A DNA stretch of 64,000 nt from Aurantiochytrium sp. KH105. Taxonomy: Eukaryota > Sar > Bigyra > Thraustochytrida > Thraustochytriidae. The stretch is from the NCBI GenBank assembly GCA_003116975.1, contig BGKB01000058.1, forward strand, positions 62,001-126,000, written 5' to 3'. Shown here piece after piece: positions 1-12,090 of the stretch. The translations under genes and the position numbers were made by a program. Positions within the stretch are counted from its first letter, which is position 1, and each line of letters opens with the position of its first letter. The notes under the pieces are model-generated. The model had not been told where the DNA came from and did not search any database. It saw only the letters and a list, made by a program, of their open reading frames with translations.

Positions 1-1669
1 CGACAAAGTGGCTGCGGTTGGGTCCGCCAAAGGCTTGGCGAATAAGGTTTTCGACGGCGTCAGTCCCGCGATCGCGGGCAACAGAGACGAGTTCCTGCGC
101 GAAGCGACGGTTCTTTGCATCGTTTCGAGCAGGAGACTGCCCGGTTGCAAGCGAAGGGTCGCTAAGTCTTCGTTTCGCAGCGCCAGGGACGTTGGGACTC
201 GGCGTGTCTGTTCCGAGTATCAAGTCCAACAGGTCGGTGTCTTCATTGTTGTTGCTTGAGTTTTGCGTGTGGATGCTGGCAGGTCCATAATGTTCTGTAG
301 GTAGAGGTTCGGTGGCAAAGCTTAGATCCTGGGCGACCGCATCGAGCGCATCCCAGCGGTCGTGTGTCTCCTGTCGAGTGAGCTGCTTCAGATCTTGCGA
401 GTCATCATCGGGGTGCAGGTGAATTTGCACATCCACGTCAAAGTGGCGTGGCGCGCCCTCGCTACGGAGCAGCAGGTCTTGCATGCGATCTTGGCCCCCC
501 TTGCCTCCATCGTCGTCTTTGCTATCCTCGTATGTGTTTGTTCCCCATGCCACGTCCTGGTACGCGTCCTCGCATGGGTTCTCTGCTTTGTGGCCAACGT
601 GATCGTGGTTGCTAAAGGACCTCTCGTGCACATAGCGTGGGTTTTGGCCTTGGGCCACTGAAGCATGAGACGCGAGCGTTTCACTCACATCAGTGTGATG
701 ATAAAAGGGGGGATTTTGTTGGCGGCCGTGGTCAGCATCGTGGAATCCGAGAGTGGTGGACTGCGATGTGGCAGAGGATGCCTGTGCAGGAACGTGAGCG
801 TTGACATCAAACGAATAGGAGGTGTTAAATTGTCCCGAACCGGCAAAATCTGGCAACGTGGGGCTGGTAACGGCAAATCCTGGAGGAAGAGTCTTGGGGG
901 GTTTGTTAAGGAAAGGCTTTGCGCGTTGCTTTTCTTGTTCGTGGTAGCCCTTTGCTCTAAAGCCTGCTCTACCGATGTTGATGATTTTGGATGTCAAGTT
1001 TGCATCGAGGCTGCGGTAGCCGTCAAAGCAAGGCCATATGGCACGTTGACGCACAAGGCGAAGAACTTGGGCTTCAACGGGCGGGGGAAAGGGGCGCCGC
1101 TTTTTGGTACCAGTAATGTGAGCTGTGAGAATCTTGCGAAAGCTGTCCTCGGGACTGGCGGGGATGCCCTTGCGCGTTTTCAGCCAGGTTTCGAAGCAGG
1201 CGCGTGAGAGCAGAGCGGAGACGTCGCACACGGGAGCGCTGGACTGATGAGAATCGTCAAATTTCACAAAGTGCATGAAGATATCATAGCTGGTGACGCC
1301 ACCTGTCGCGTTTGCGCTCGACTTGAGGTCGCCTGTGTTGGAGAAGCTAAATTCACCAAGTATTTCTCCGTGGTGGTGGTTGGTGTTGCTGATCTTGCTG
1401 CTTTGATGTGTATGTGTCAGAGCGTCTTGCGCGAATTCGACGTCATCCGTGTTGTCCGCCTGACCTTCGTCTGTTTTGGGGGAGTGTGTGTGCGTGGATG
1501 CGAGGTCTGCCTCGCTGGAGGTGCAGCTCCACACGGGATCGTCTCTGGGAGGCGAGATGGGTTTCGTCATGGTTTGCCGTGGCTTGCAATGTTGGGGAGA
1601 AGGGTTGGGCTTTGCGTCGGCGTCAAGTGCGCCCTTAAATTCCTCGTCGGCTTTGCGGGCGCCGCGCAT
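1..1669 (-). CDS. Unrecognised protein, 5' part only (runs off left edge)
   Basis: The minus strand is open without a stop from an ATG at 1669-1667 to position 2, giving 556 codons with no stop before the window ends. An in-frame TAG at 1693-1691 lies upstream, so this ATG is the first possible start. Codon third positions are mostly C or G, as in the recognised genes, and the plus-strand frames opposite are antisense shadows of it. The protein starts MRGARKADEEFKGALD. A central folded-looking stretch (about residues 140-235) contains SALLSRACFETWLKTRKG and HITGTKKRRPFPPVEAQ. The rest is polar and His/Asp/Gln-rich. I recognise no family. No signal peptide or membrane segment is visible. The C-terminus and full length are unknown. 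Coding is well supported; function is not. Confidence 0.75.
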   Translation of the reverse strand, partial: MRGARKADEEFKGALDADAKPNPSPQHCKPRQTMTKPISPPRDDPVWSCTSSEADLASTHTHSPKTDEGQADNTDDVEFAQDALTHTHQSSKISNTNHHHGEILGEFSFSNTGDLKSSANATGGVTSYDIFMHFVKFDDSHQSSAPVCDVSALLSRACFETWLKTRKGIPASPEDSFRKILTAHITGTKKRRPFPPPVEAQVLRLVRQRAIWPCFDGYRSLDANLTSKIINIGRAGFRAKGYHEQEKQRAKPFLNKPPKTLPPGFAVTSPTLPDFAGSGQFNTSYSFDVNAHVPAQASSATSQSTTLGFHDADHGRQQNPPFYHHTDVSETLASHASVAQGQNPRYVHERSFSNHDHVGHKAENPCEDAYQDVAWGTNTYEDSKDDDGGKGGQDRMQDLLLRSEGAPRHFDVDVQIHLHPDDDSQDLKQLTRQETHDRWDALDAVAQDLSFATEPLPTEHYGPASIHTQNSSNNNEDTDLLDLILGTDTPSPNVPGAAKRRLSDPSLATGQSPARNDAKNRRFAQELVSVARDRGTDAVENLIRQAFGGPNRSHFV

Positions 1670-1980
1670 GGACCACGCAGCGCCAAGAAACTAGCAACAA
1701 TCTACGTCGTCGCCTTGCTCGCGCTCGTCGAGTTATGCATACAGTAAGCGGATAATCTCGCGGGACGACGACGCGTTCGGGATGATGGTCACCGCTGCAG
1801 GCCGACACGCACGCAGGCTGACCCGTGGACAGGTCGCAGCGAGGATGTCGGGTACGCCTCGTGCCTTTGGCTCTCCGTTCCCGCGGGCCCGTCTCGCGCG
1901 GCGCGCAGGGCACAGCGTCGCGAGGCGTCGCGAGGCGAGGGACGTGGACTTGTGAAATTCCGCTTCCTCCGTGTCTCCCC

Positions 1981-2006
1981 TTTCTTTCTTTCTTTCTTTC
2001 CTTCTT
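1981..2006. repeat. (TTTC)n microsatellite
   Basis: Five uninterrupted TTTC units, then a degenerate CTTC tail. Non-coding, about 300 bp upstream of the minus-strand gene start. Confidence 0.9.
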
Positions 2007-2190
2007 CGACCAACCGATGTGCCGGTCCAGGCGTGCGCGCGAGGACGCTGGCGCGGCGGGCGACGAGCGCGACGGGCTTGCTCGCTCGCGCGTACGCACG
2101 CACGGGCTCCTGCGCGCACAGACTCTGTCCGCGCGTGGGCGCGCTCCGGTCTGCAGAGCGACGGCCTTTTTGCTGGGCCTATTTCGGGGC

Positions 2191-2201
2191 GCGCCGCAAG
2201 T
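2191..2201 (-). promoter_or_regulatory. Candidate ACTTGCGGCGC element, single copy
   Basis: The plus strand reads GCGCCGCAAGT. The same 11-mer occurs at 32551-32561 and 37755-37765, inside multi-copy clusters. It lies about 520 bp upstream of the start codon of the minus-strand gene at 1-1669, in ACTTGCGGCGC orientation relative to that gene. A promoter role is inferred only from its recurrence. Confidence 0.35.
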
Positions 2202-2435
2202 GGGTTATGCGCGTGCTGCAAGTGAAGTTTATTCAAGAGCCCAAGTGGGCGATGGTCACTCCGCTCGAGGGCGAGCTGGGTGTGTCCATGTATGCATGCA
2301 TGCATGCTCTTTTCCATCACGAGAGGACCATGGTGCGCGCGGTTGGTCAAGACACACGCGCGAGGACACGGTGCGAACGAGGAACAAGACACCTTGTCAT
2401 CAAGGTCGCTGCCAAGAACCAGGATGCACCATCGC

Positions 2436-2472
2436 CTTGCTTGCTTGCTTGCTTGTTTGCTTGCTTGCTTGA
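2436..2472. repeat. (CTTG)n microsatellite
   Basis: Nine CTTG/CTTGTTTG units in non-coding DNA. The same unit recurs in both deserts. Confidence 0.9.
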
Positions 2473-3678
2473 GAAATGGACTCGACCAGGGTAGGCCGTG
2501 TATTATGCAGGGGCGCGGGGGAAACGCAAGGGAAAAACAATCAAAACCAAGGGCCACCTCTGTCCTGCCTCACTGCACCGTCCAGCCTGAACAGAAGCCT
2601 GATGCTCTTCACCGGCGCTGGGCACCACTTTGCTCACGAGACAAGACCTGACCTTATCTCCTGCCGCAGGCCGCATGATGCTGCTGCTGAGTGGTTGGTT
2701 GGTGCCCGTACTGCATTTCATTGGCCTGTGAGTCATCCATTCATCTCCGGCAAGCTTTGGAGAAAGACACGAAAGAAGGTCGCACCCAATGTGAAATGAG
2801 GGCTCCACGATTGCTTTCTTCATTATCACCGTCGCAAATCCATCCACCCATCATTATTGTCCCAAGTCGTCTCGGTTTGCTCCAAGTCGCCTTGGCCTGC
2901 CTGCCCCAGGTCGCCTTGGCAGGTACAGAGAGGATGATTGATGCAAGGCCGCGAGGGCGGAAGGCTCGTGCCCAGCGCCACGGACCCACGGCGACGGTGG
3001 CACGGCTCCGGAGGTCACGAATTCACAGGCAGTTCACGGAAGCGGAGATTCTCGAAGCGATGCCGTTCCCCACCATCCGTCCCTTCGCGGGCGCCATGTC
3101 GCGGACGAGTCGAGTGAAGTCAAGTCGAGTCGCGACCACACGGAGCGCAGGCTGCCTTTCCGAGCGAGCGAGCGGAGAAGCAAGGATTTCACCGCCGCCC
3201 AAATCCGCCAGAACTTGCAGGACTCGAAGGCGTACCCGGGATTCTCATCTCTCACTGTCGGGGGGAGCATCGAGGCACGCGATCCGTCCCTGACGGCCCA
3301 GCGTCGCAGTCGCACCGCTTCGCACCGCATCGCTTCCGTGCTCAACTTCAGGACACCGGACGCGGGCGAGAAGCGCTGCGGAGATCATAAGTCGGCACCA
3401 GCAGCTGCAGGAGCACAGGCTGCGGCAATAGATGGATCACACGATGCCGTAGAAGATTTGTCTTGCGATCGACACGACAGCGACTGCGACAAGCGAAATC
3501 ATAGATCGGAAATCTCCCCGTGCCTCCGATCCCTTTCCAACAACGCGCAGGGCAAAGAATTACTTTGCATCGCCAGCAGCAGCAGCAGCAGTGCAGATCG
3601 CATCCGGACGGGCATGGACTGGGCGGGCATCCCAGGCTGCGGTCTCTCTTGTCGTCGTTCGGGAGCAGCTGCAGCATC

Positions 3679-3718
3679 CATGCATGCATCAGCATCATGC
3701 ATGCATGCATATGCATGC
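3679..3718. repeat. CATGCATG alternating purine-pyrimidine tract
   Basis: Two ATGC runs separated by CAGCATC, so the tract is strongly self-complementary. Related tracts lie at 2292-2307, 12039-12056, 48911-48923 and 52810-52832. Confidence 0.85.
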
Positions 3719-4097
3719 GCCCGCATCCCCAATGTGCGCAATGCGCGAGGATGCGGAGCGGAGGCAGGGCAGGCCGCAGTGGCTGGCTGCAGCTGCTGCT
3801 GCTGCAGCTGCTGCTGGCGTGGCTGGCTGGTGAATTCCGGCACTTTCTTTTTCTTTTTCTTTGTTTGTGGATGTTTTATGTTTGTGTTTGTATGTTTGCT
3901 CATTCGCCTCCGCCTCCGTCCCTGGGGCAGCTGCGGGCGCGTATGCGTGCTGCGGCTACCACCGTGATTGCTAGCGCGGCCAACGAACCTATTGAGGAAT
4001 CGAACCGGCCTGGGCAGGTGTGTTCTGCGGGGAGCAGTTACTGGATTGCACGACACGGCGAGATTGCACAACAAGGCGAGCTCGAGCAGCTAGCTGC

Positions 4098-4133
4098 CGC
4101 TCGCTCGCTCGCTCGCTCGCTCGCTCGCTCGCT
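4098..4133. repeat. (CGCT)n microsatellite
   Basis: Nine tandem CGCT units ending in TATAACGA; non-coding. Confidence 0.95.
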
Positions 4134-6201
4134 ATAACGAGCGAGTGAGGGAGCTATCTCGTTGTATGCTGCAGGCGCTGAGCTTGTTCTCGCTCGCTTG
4201 CTGTCGCTTGCGCTTCGATTGACGGTATTGACAATCTTCCTCCGCATCGGGACCGGCGTTGCGATTGATTGCATTGCAGACTCCTCCAGGCAAAGGCTGC
4301 TGCTGCACATGCATGCACCTACCTCTGGGAACGATCGTCCGTGCATCCCTGCGTCCGTCCAGGCTCGGTCGGAGGCGACGTGACCCTGACTCACGAAAAC
4401 TCTCTCCCTGTGCTGCTTGCACGCCGCTGCGGCAACTGTGGCACGGTCAACGGCCAGCCCCGTTCGGTCCGTGTTAGGGGTGGGCAGCCGCAGTCGTGAC
4501 GCAGCAGTGCTGTGCCGCAGTTGCCATGGCCGTCGGCCGCCGCCGCTGCCTCGGCACGACCGAGCGCTGGCGCAAGCAAGCAAGATTAGCTATCATCATC
4601 ATCATGATGCGAATGGAGACGCCGATTCCCTCGAAATCAGACGATTCTTGGCGCTTTTTTTGTCGTGACCGCAGACGTAGCCGGCAGCTGGCGGAAGGTG
4701 CGCGGCCCCCAAGGCGAGCTGGTGACAGCTGCGACTTGAGATTGAGGAATGCTCCCTTCGCTTTCGATGCCGCTGCCGACTGCGACTACGACTGCGATTG
4801 CGAACGAACGGGAGCGGTGGTCGCTCATTTGTTCGATCAGCTAAAAGCTGCAGCTGCCAGCAGCGACAGGCGCCCGCTTGGTCGCGCTTGCTTTGAAAGT
4901 AAACTCTGGGGAAAGTCGACCATTTTCCCTTTTCCCGATTCCGATCGATCGATTGATCAAATGGTCGATCGGCTCAGCCAGCGCGAATGGCCGCAGCCGG
5001 CGGCGACGACTCAAGGCTGGAGAGAAAAAGAGAGAGACGGAGCGGAAGTTGCTGAAAATGAAAAGGTGAAACCCAAGGTGAAGGAATCGAATGAGCGCGC
5101 TCCGCTGGACTCTAGCACAACAGTAGATTCGTTCATTCGTCCATGCCAGGATGCTTGGGTTCAAGCATGGCTCCAGGCTACCCTAGCAATACCCAGGATG
5201 CTAAACTCGATCAATCAAATTGTAAAAGAAGGCCAACACTTTCGATCGCACACGCAGCGTAGCGTGGGGTTGTGTGACTGCGTCGCAGTGTCGCTTGTTT
5301 GGCTCCGTCGCCTCCGTGCTTCCTTTCCACTTTCTTCCAGTGCTCGCTGGGGTGCTACCTAGGGTGGTCGATGATCGCCGGTACGGGCTGGGCCACGTAA
5401 AACTCGTAGCTATAGCAGCTATGCTGCAGCAGCAAGCGCGAGAGAGTCTCGGCCCCGGTCTCGTTTCGGCGGCAAGGCGACCGGGCCGTGGTGGTCCTAT
5501 CGCACAAACAGACGCGAGGCGAGGCAAACGCGCGCAAGATTGCTGGCTGACTGACTGACTGCGAGTGCGACCATGACTGGCGTGGTTGGTTCACATACGG
5601 GGTGATGATGACTCGGCAAATGCTTATTCTGGTTGTGCACTTGGCTGGTTTGTCAAATTGTTGTTCGTCGAGCCTGATTCCGAGATTGAGACCATCACCG
5701 ACATCAGAGCCTTCTTCTTGGTCTTCTTGTTCTTGATTTCCGATTCCGGCACGGCCTTGCGACGATGGATTCCATCATGCTAGCCTACATGCTTGCTTGT
5801 TTGTTCAGAGTAGTTACAGAGCAACAGCGGTGCGACGGCGGCGAATAACAAGAATGAGAAATAAGGGAAAAGAAATTCATGAGAGAAAGAAGATGCACTC
5901 GCTTGATGGGCCAACAGCAGCCTGCGGCGCGAAGCGGACCGCAGACTAATACACTACACCCCATACCCCGCACCTCGCGGCACATCCTCTCACACCCCGC
6001 AAGCGTCTGCGGGGGCCGCGGGGCCAAGAGTGGGGCCACGTCCGGGTAGTAAGCTGCAGGTGTGGGTGGGACGGGCCGTTGCGGGCCGCACCGCCGGCCG
6101 GGGGTGGCGAGGCTCTTCCAAATTCGCACGCCGACCGACTGCGGGCGAGCGCTCGCCTTCGGGTAGATATGTGCGTCTTCCAGGTGTGGGGCTAGGGCCA
6201 T

Positions 6202-6238
6202 CTGGCTGGCTGGTTGGCTGGCTGGCTGGCTGGCTGGC
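6202..6238. repeat. (CTGG)n microsatellite
   Basis: Nine CTGG units with one CTGGTTGG interruption; non-coding. Confidence 0.9.
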
Positions 6239-6316
6239 GGTGGCTGCTCTGCCTGCGGTGCTTGCTGGGCGAAACTACGAAGCTGCCTCGCGTTCGTGCC
6301 GCGTAGACGAGCGAAA

Positions 6317-6318
<2 letters not shown>

Positions 6319-6351
<33 letters not shown>

Positions 6352-6360
6352 CTGCTGCTG
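6319..6360. repeat. (CTG)n trinucleotide run
   Basis: Fourteen triplets, CTG except for one TTC interruption. The run gives poly-Ala, poly-Cys/Leu or poly-Gln open frames depending on frame and strand, which explains several spurious ORFs over 6.0-6.6 kb. Confidence 0.9.
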
Positions 6361-9300
6361 ATGAAACTTCCCAGCTGCGCGTAGGAACAGCCTTCCATCC
6401 CTACATCGCCCGCCGACCATCGCCGCGCGCGGAGCCGATGAACACCGCGCCGTCCTCGCTCGCTCCGTCTCCGTTACGAACGAGTGCTCGCGTCGCTGCA
6501 GCCTTGCACCCCCCCCCTCCCTCCGTCCCATGCCTTCCCCGCGCTCCGCCTCGTTCATCGCGTTTGCGCGCGCCCGTAAACGCGGGCTCGCAAACGCGGC
6601 CTCCGCACCCGCGTACTCGGCTGCTTGCGCGCTCCGCCTCCGCCCGCCGCCCGGCGACGCGGCCTTCTCTCATCTTTTTTGTCTCCCTTCGCACCCGTCT
6701 CCCTCCTCCTCTGCTCGCCCCGCCGCGCCGCGCCGCGCCAGTGACCAGCGCGATCACACCTCGCGCCGCGGCCGCCGTCGCCCCGACCGGCCGGACCGAT
6801 CTCGGCGCGCGCCTGCACTGCTCGCGGCCGCCCGAGCCGCCCATCGCTGGACGATCTCGCTCGATCGAAAGAAAGCTGGCTGGCCGCAGCCGGCCGGAGC
6901 CGCGCGATCGGAGCGGAGCGGAGCCGAGCGCGCAAGAAAGCGCGCAAGGAGTGCAGGGATACACGCATGTTGTGCAGGGAGCGCGCGAGCGAGCGGGCGA
7001 GCGCGAGTGCACGCACGGACGCACCTGCGCGCGCCTTGGACCGAGCTTGCTTGCTCGCTTGCTTGCGTGGTGTTGCTACGTGCTGTGCTGCGCTGCCACT
7101 GCTGGAGCAGGGCGAGCCGCGGCTCTTCGGGCCAGGAGCGTTCGAGGAGCCGCGGCAGCTGCACTGCACGGCGGGTGCCAGCCTCTGCCGCAGCCGCGAA
7201 GCGGGAAGATCGAAGAGTGGCGCGCGCCCGGTTTGGCCCCCGCCTGGATCTAGTTGGCAAAGGCGGTCACGGTCTCTCTCATTGAGCTCCCTCTGGCATC
7301 GCCTGGCCGATGCGTCAGCAAGTATAGCAAGCAAGCACGCGTCAAGCGACGGCCAGCGAGCGCGAGTCCGAGCCCGAAACGCTGACCGGACGGCGGCGTC
7401 GCGTGTCGCGTCGCTGGCAGCAGCCAGCAGGGATTGGACCAGCGAGCGATGAATGAACAAACAAGGCAATGGCAAACAAATTTCTTGCGACGGCGACGCT
7501 TCGTCTCGTCGCCTCGCGTGGTTCCGAACGAAGCACGCTTTAGCAGGAAGCAAAGTACCTTGTAGCTATCTGAATAATTGGCTGGTTGCCTGCCAGTGCT
7601 GTGCCTGCCTGCTCCCGTGGCGGAAAAGGTGAAAGGAGGAAGAATCTCATGCGGCCGGCAAGCAGCCAGCAGCAGTTGCCCTGCTGTGACAGTCCAGTAT
7701 ACACCACTTACAATAACAGCGTGCGTCTTTGCGTTGTGCATTCTTCTTCCATACTTTCTGTGTCTTGTGCCGGGCTTAGCCTTGGCCTTGGCCTCGCTCA
7801 GCCTTGGCCTTGGCCGTACTGTCCTATTCGCTAGCTTGGCCTTGAAGTTCGCTGAAAGCCCCCTTTCCTTTTTTTTCCTTTTGTTTTTTCGGTTCCACCT
7901 ACCATGGCTATCGTTCCCCCCATCGATCGCTTTCTCTCCTTTCCCGTCGACTCGCCATTCGTTCGCCACTGTTTTCCTTTTCCTTTCAGGCCTGCGCCCT
8001 TTCGAGACTCCCGCAATGGCAATCCGCGACGCGTTTTGCATGTCGCGTTTCTTTGGTGCGCGCAGGCATTTGGCCCGGGCCAAATCGCCGGTCCCCGATC
8101 CGGAAACACCTGCCAGGGCTGCACAACCACGGTTGGCCGCAGCCCGCACGCCGTCGCCATCGCTAAGGTGCAGGAAATAAGCGAGATCGCAGCTCGCGGC
8201 GGTCAGCGCGCTCTGGGCCGGCACGAGCCCGTTTCCGACAAGAATCTCGCGACGGGGAAGAGCATCTGGCAGCCACAGCGAAAGCGTCGAAAGAAAGGAA
8301 GGAAGCACGCAAGGAAGCAAGGAACGGCTGGCAAGGAAGCAAGCCGGCAGGGAACTAGTGCCCTACCTGCTTTTCTCATTTCCTACTTTCATTCCCTTTC
8401 CCGCCAAGTCCATGATTGACACCTCGGCCGAGCACTCCTCGGGCTGGTAACCGTAACCAAGTTCCTGGTTACCGTTACCAGCGGCAGCGGACGCTCTGGC
8501 TTCGCGCGGGCGGCTGCGGCTGCGGCAGATCGGCCCGGTACCACAGGGCCGAGCGGGCACGCGCGAGCACACGCCAAACTAGCTCTCCAAGAAGAGCTGC
8601 AGTGCAGCAGTTTATCCTATTCTGGATTGCGAGCACCACGGCATGATGGCCGCAAGCAACTGCAACTTCTGCGGAGGAGGAATTAGCTGGTCATGTCGAT
8701 CGAAGTCGCGGGCCTCGGGGAACCAGCCCGCTGCAGCTGCCGAGTACGTATCGGTGCCCCAAGACGACGATTTCTCGGCGACCATTGCAGAAGAGATGCG
8801 ATGCGATGCGATGTAGGCGAAGTCCTCCTTCGTGTGGCTGATCGCTGCCAGCCAATCTTGCCTGGCTGGCCATGGCTGGCTGGCTGCCGCGGTCTCCCTC
8901 TTGTCCTTGCTCGCAGCGATGGCGACGGTCCGCAGCTCCTTTCGAGCGGTTGGGTCGCCCTGCCGAACGAAAAACGCAGACGTGAGCGTCGCGCAGCCAA
9001 TGGCCTCTCTCGCGAGTCAAGCACCTCGCGTCCCGTATATCGCGTGCGGCGCATACCACCGCCCGCAGCCGCCACGCGGAGCGACAGAGACTGGCCGAGC
9101 GCGCCGCCGAATCGTCGCGGCGGTATGGTCCGTTCGAGGTAGTCTCGGAAGCGCTGGCGGGCGCGGGCGGACGAACGAACGAACAATGGATCGATTGGCC
9201 AAAGAAACAACGAAACGACGACCGCCAGTGACTGATGTATGGACGATGCGCGGTGCAGACGGTGCGGCCAGCGTCACGTTGTCGACTGCGCGAGCTCAGC

Positions 9301-11737
9301 TCGAGCGCGAGGGGAACGTGAGCACTCCCGGGGCTCGCGCAAAGGGTGGAGGGAGCAGGAAGAGGCCTGGCTGGCTGTGACGGACTGTGCAGCAGGATGA
9401 AGATGGGTGTCTCGCAGAGAGAGAGAGAGAGTCAAGCAGTTAGCCGAGCCGAGCCACTGCCGCTGCCGGCGGCGGAAACGATGTTCAAACGCATCCGGGC
9501 AAGGCGAGCCGAAGAAGAAAGGAGGAGACCTGGGAAAGGACTACGAGAAGGAACGAAAGGAAGAAACAGAGAAAGAAAGAACATCGAATGACGGGGAAGT
9601 AATGGAAGGAGGAGGCGGAGAAGAAAGGAGAAGGACGCGAGATGAGAAAAGCAGGACGTTGCCTGGCTGGTGAATGACGGACAGGCAAGCAGCCTGCCCG
9701 TGAGAGCCAGCCAACGAGCGACGGTGCCCAGCCAGCCACCGTGCCTAGCCAGCCAGCAAGCTAGCTTGCTGAATCGACAGACAAGACAAATCAGCCATGG
9801 CTCGCGGTCCGGCTACGGCCCACAGCTGCAAGCGGTAGGGCCCTCGCCGAGGTCGCTGGCCCACACTTTCCCACACTGGTCCCGCCCTCGCTCCAGCATG
9901 GACTTTAAAACGTGCACCAATCTCCAGTGGTATACCTTTCAATGTTGCTGCCGGGCGCGACGAGATAGTATCTTCCAACACGCTTCTTCCCGCAGCCGTC
10001 AAATGCGTAGCTCAGGCTGCTGGCTGGAGCAAGGTCTGTCGACCAAGCACACCCGCACCATTCGTCGCCCAGTACCACTTCGCTACCTCTAGCCTTGTGT
10101 GCTTGCTTGCTTACTTGCTTCTCTCTTGCCCATCTTTGTGACTGCCTGGTCGCTGATTTAGCTGACTTGGTTGCTCTTTGGTTGCTGTTTGGTCGCTTGC
10201 TCGTATTTTGGGCGGCGCCCCTCCATACCGCCCCTCTTTTTCTTATTTAATCCTTGTCCACGCGAGCGAACCCATTGCTCTCCGCGCCCTCTGGCTTCGG
10301 AGCCAACCAGGCCGGGCCACAGCGCGTCACCCGGACAGCCTCGCGCACCTCAGGCTCGCTCTCGCCCTCGCCAGCCAGCCAGCGTATCGTCGATTCGGAG
10401 AGAGTGAGAGAGGCGCACGAGGCCGATTCCGACATGCCCTGGTTCGGAGGAACACAGACTGGCAACAATAATGTGAATCGTACTGTAAGTCGCCGCTACA
10501 AACAAGACAGAAATGGGAAACTGTTTCATTCACTTATTTGGTCATCGTTTGTTCCTTCATTTATTTATCGTGGCGTCTCTCAGCCCAACGGAGCCTGGAG
10601 AAACCGTGGGGACCGACCGCGGCAGTCTGTCTGTGACCTCAACTGCGCGCCCCCCCACCCTCTTCCCTCCTCCCCTCCCCCCCCCCCCTCGGCGTCCTGC
10701 GGGGGCCGGGCAGCGCGGCCTGTCGACACGTCTTTGGCCGGCCTGGCGCAGCTGCGGCCGCCGCAGCCCGCCAGCTCGGTGCGAGCATGGAGGCAACGAC
10801 CGCGCTGGTGACGGGCCTTGCGCTCCGCTCGGGGCGCCCGCTCGCTTGAACGCCACGTGACGTGATCGGAGCGGTGATTGCGGTGCCCCTTCCTGGCTCG
10901 CCGACGGACTCGCTGTCTCCCTGAAACCGTTTTTCTTATTCACCGTCTCTTGCTCTCGCGAGCTCTCGGGACCGGCCCACGAACAGCCAACCATTCAAGC
11001 ATCCATCCATCCATCCATCTACCTCGTCTCCGTGCCGCAAATCTCGTCGCGTCGCAGTCGCGTCGCGTCGCATCCCTTCGCTCTCCCGTCGCCTGCGCTC
11101 TTCCTCTCCTTCGTGCATGCGTGCAAGCATTTGCATGTGCCAGCCAGCTGCCGCGCCCGCGAGCCGCGCGCACTGCGAGTCCCCGCGCGCGTAATTCGCA
11201 GCGCCAAGTCCATCGTGCGGGGGTGCGCGCGCGAGAAAGCCGGAACCTCGCGCGGCGCTGTTCTAGCTGCGACCAGCAGAGTCCGCCAGAGCAGCCCGCG
11301 AGCCGGCCTGCTGGCCAGCCACCACGGCCATTGCCTTCCTCGCCCGGCCAGCGAGCGAGCTTGCGCAGGCGCCTCGGGCCACCCCACCATCACCTAAACA
11401 AACAGCTTGCAGGCTGTTTCCTCCCTCGCGCCTCCGAGTTACCTGCCGAAGCAACCCTTGCGTCCCGAGCGGCGGCGAGCGAGCGAGCGAGACGACTGGC
11501 CGCGGCCGCGCTAGATTGCGCGGCAGCGGTGCGGCCGGCTGCGGCAAGCTCGCCTGCGCACCGCATCATGACACGATGGCTCGCCTGCGCACCGCTGCTG
11601 CAGCCGCTGCGGCCCGATCTCGATCACGCTCAATGAGGCCGTTGGTGGTGCCGCATTGCGGTTGATCGGACGCGCGGGTGGCTGTGGCATCAGCCAGTCA
11701 GCCGTGCGTGCGCCGCGATTGTCTGGCTCGGCTCACA

Positions 11738-11770
11738 GACTGACTGACCGACCGACCGACCGACCGACCG
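11738..11770. repeat. (GACT/GACC)n microsatellite
   Basis: Two GACT then six GACC units. The same GACC unit forms runs at 51316-51373 and 54563-54589 in the second desert. Confidence 0.9.
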
Positions 11771-12038
11771 CCCGCGAGAAGGGGCGAGACGGGCTAGGTG
11801 CGAGGGAAGGGAGGGATGAGGATGGTCACCCCCACGCTGGCGCGCGCTCACGTTCGCGCTCGCGAGCACGCTTGCTTGAGCGACCGTGGCCGGCGTCAGC
11901 GCTCCCGCGGCCGGCCGCAGGCGTGCGATGCGACTCGCAGTTTCCCTCTCCACGGTCCGCGGTCCGCGACCCGTGGACCATGGTCCACTGGCCGTCCATC
12001 GGGCTTTCTGCGACGTACATACATACTCGTAGATCGAT

Positions 12039-12090
12039 ACATGCATGCATGCATGCGTCTGCATCTGCAGCTGCAGCTGCAGCTGCATGC
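12039..12090. repeat. CATGCATG run followed by palindromic (CTGCAG)n
   Basis: A CATGCATG tract (12039-12056) is followed by three to four overlapping CTGCAG units (about 12065-12090) flanked by TGCAT and ATGCC. Both parts are self-complementary and could extrude cruciform-like structures. Confidence 0.8.

Noticed and set aside
8-1747. Several plus-strand frames between 8 and 1747
   Set aside because: All lie in the same register opposite the continuous minus-strand gene and have hydrophobic, Cys/Val-rich translations typical of antisense shadows.
3990-4012. Second tRNA-like B-box on the minus strand (GGTTCGATTCC)
   Set aside because: The T-stem does not pair and no cloverleaf can be drawn.
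6030-7253. Plus-strand frame of 407 codons
   Set aside because: Arg/Ala/Ser/Pro-rich, includes a translated CTG run and overlaps equally long frames on the other strand; no domain.
7250-8320. Minus-strand frame of 356 codons
   Set aside because: Basic low-complexity translation without any recognisable fold, in a block with several overlapping open frames.
9998-10075. GCGTAGCTCAGG resembling a tRNA 5' half with A-box
   Set aside because: No matching B-box or T-arm downstream and the acceptor ends do not pair.
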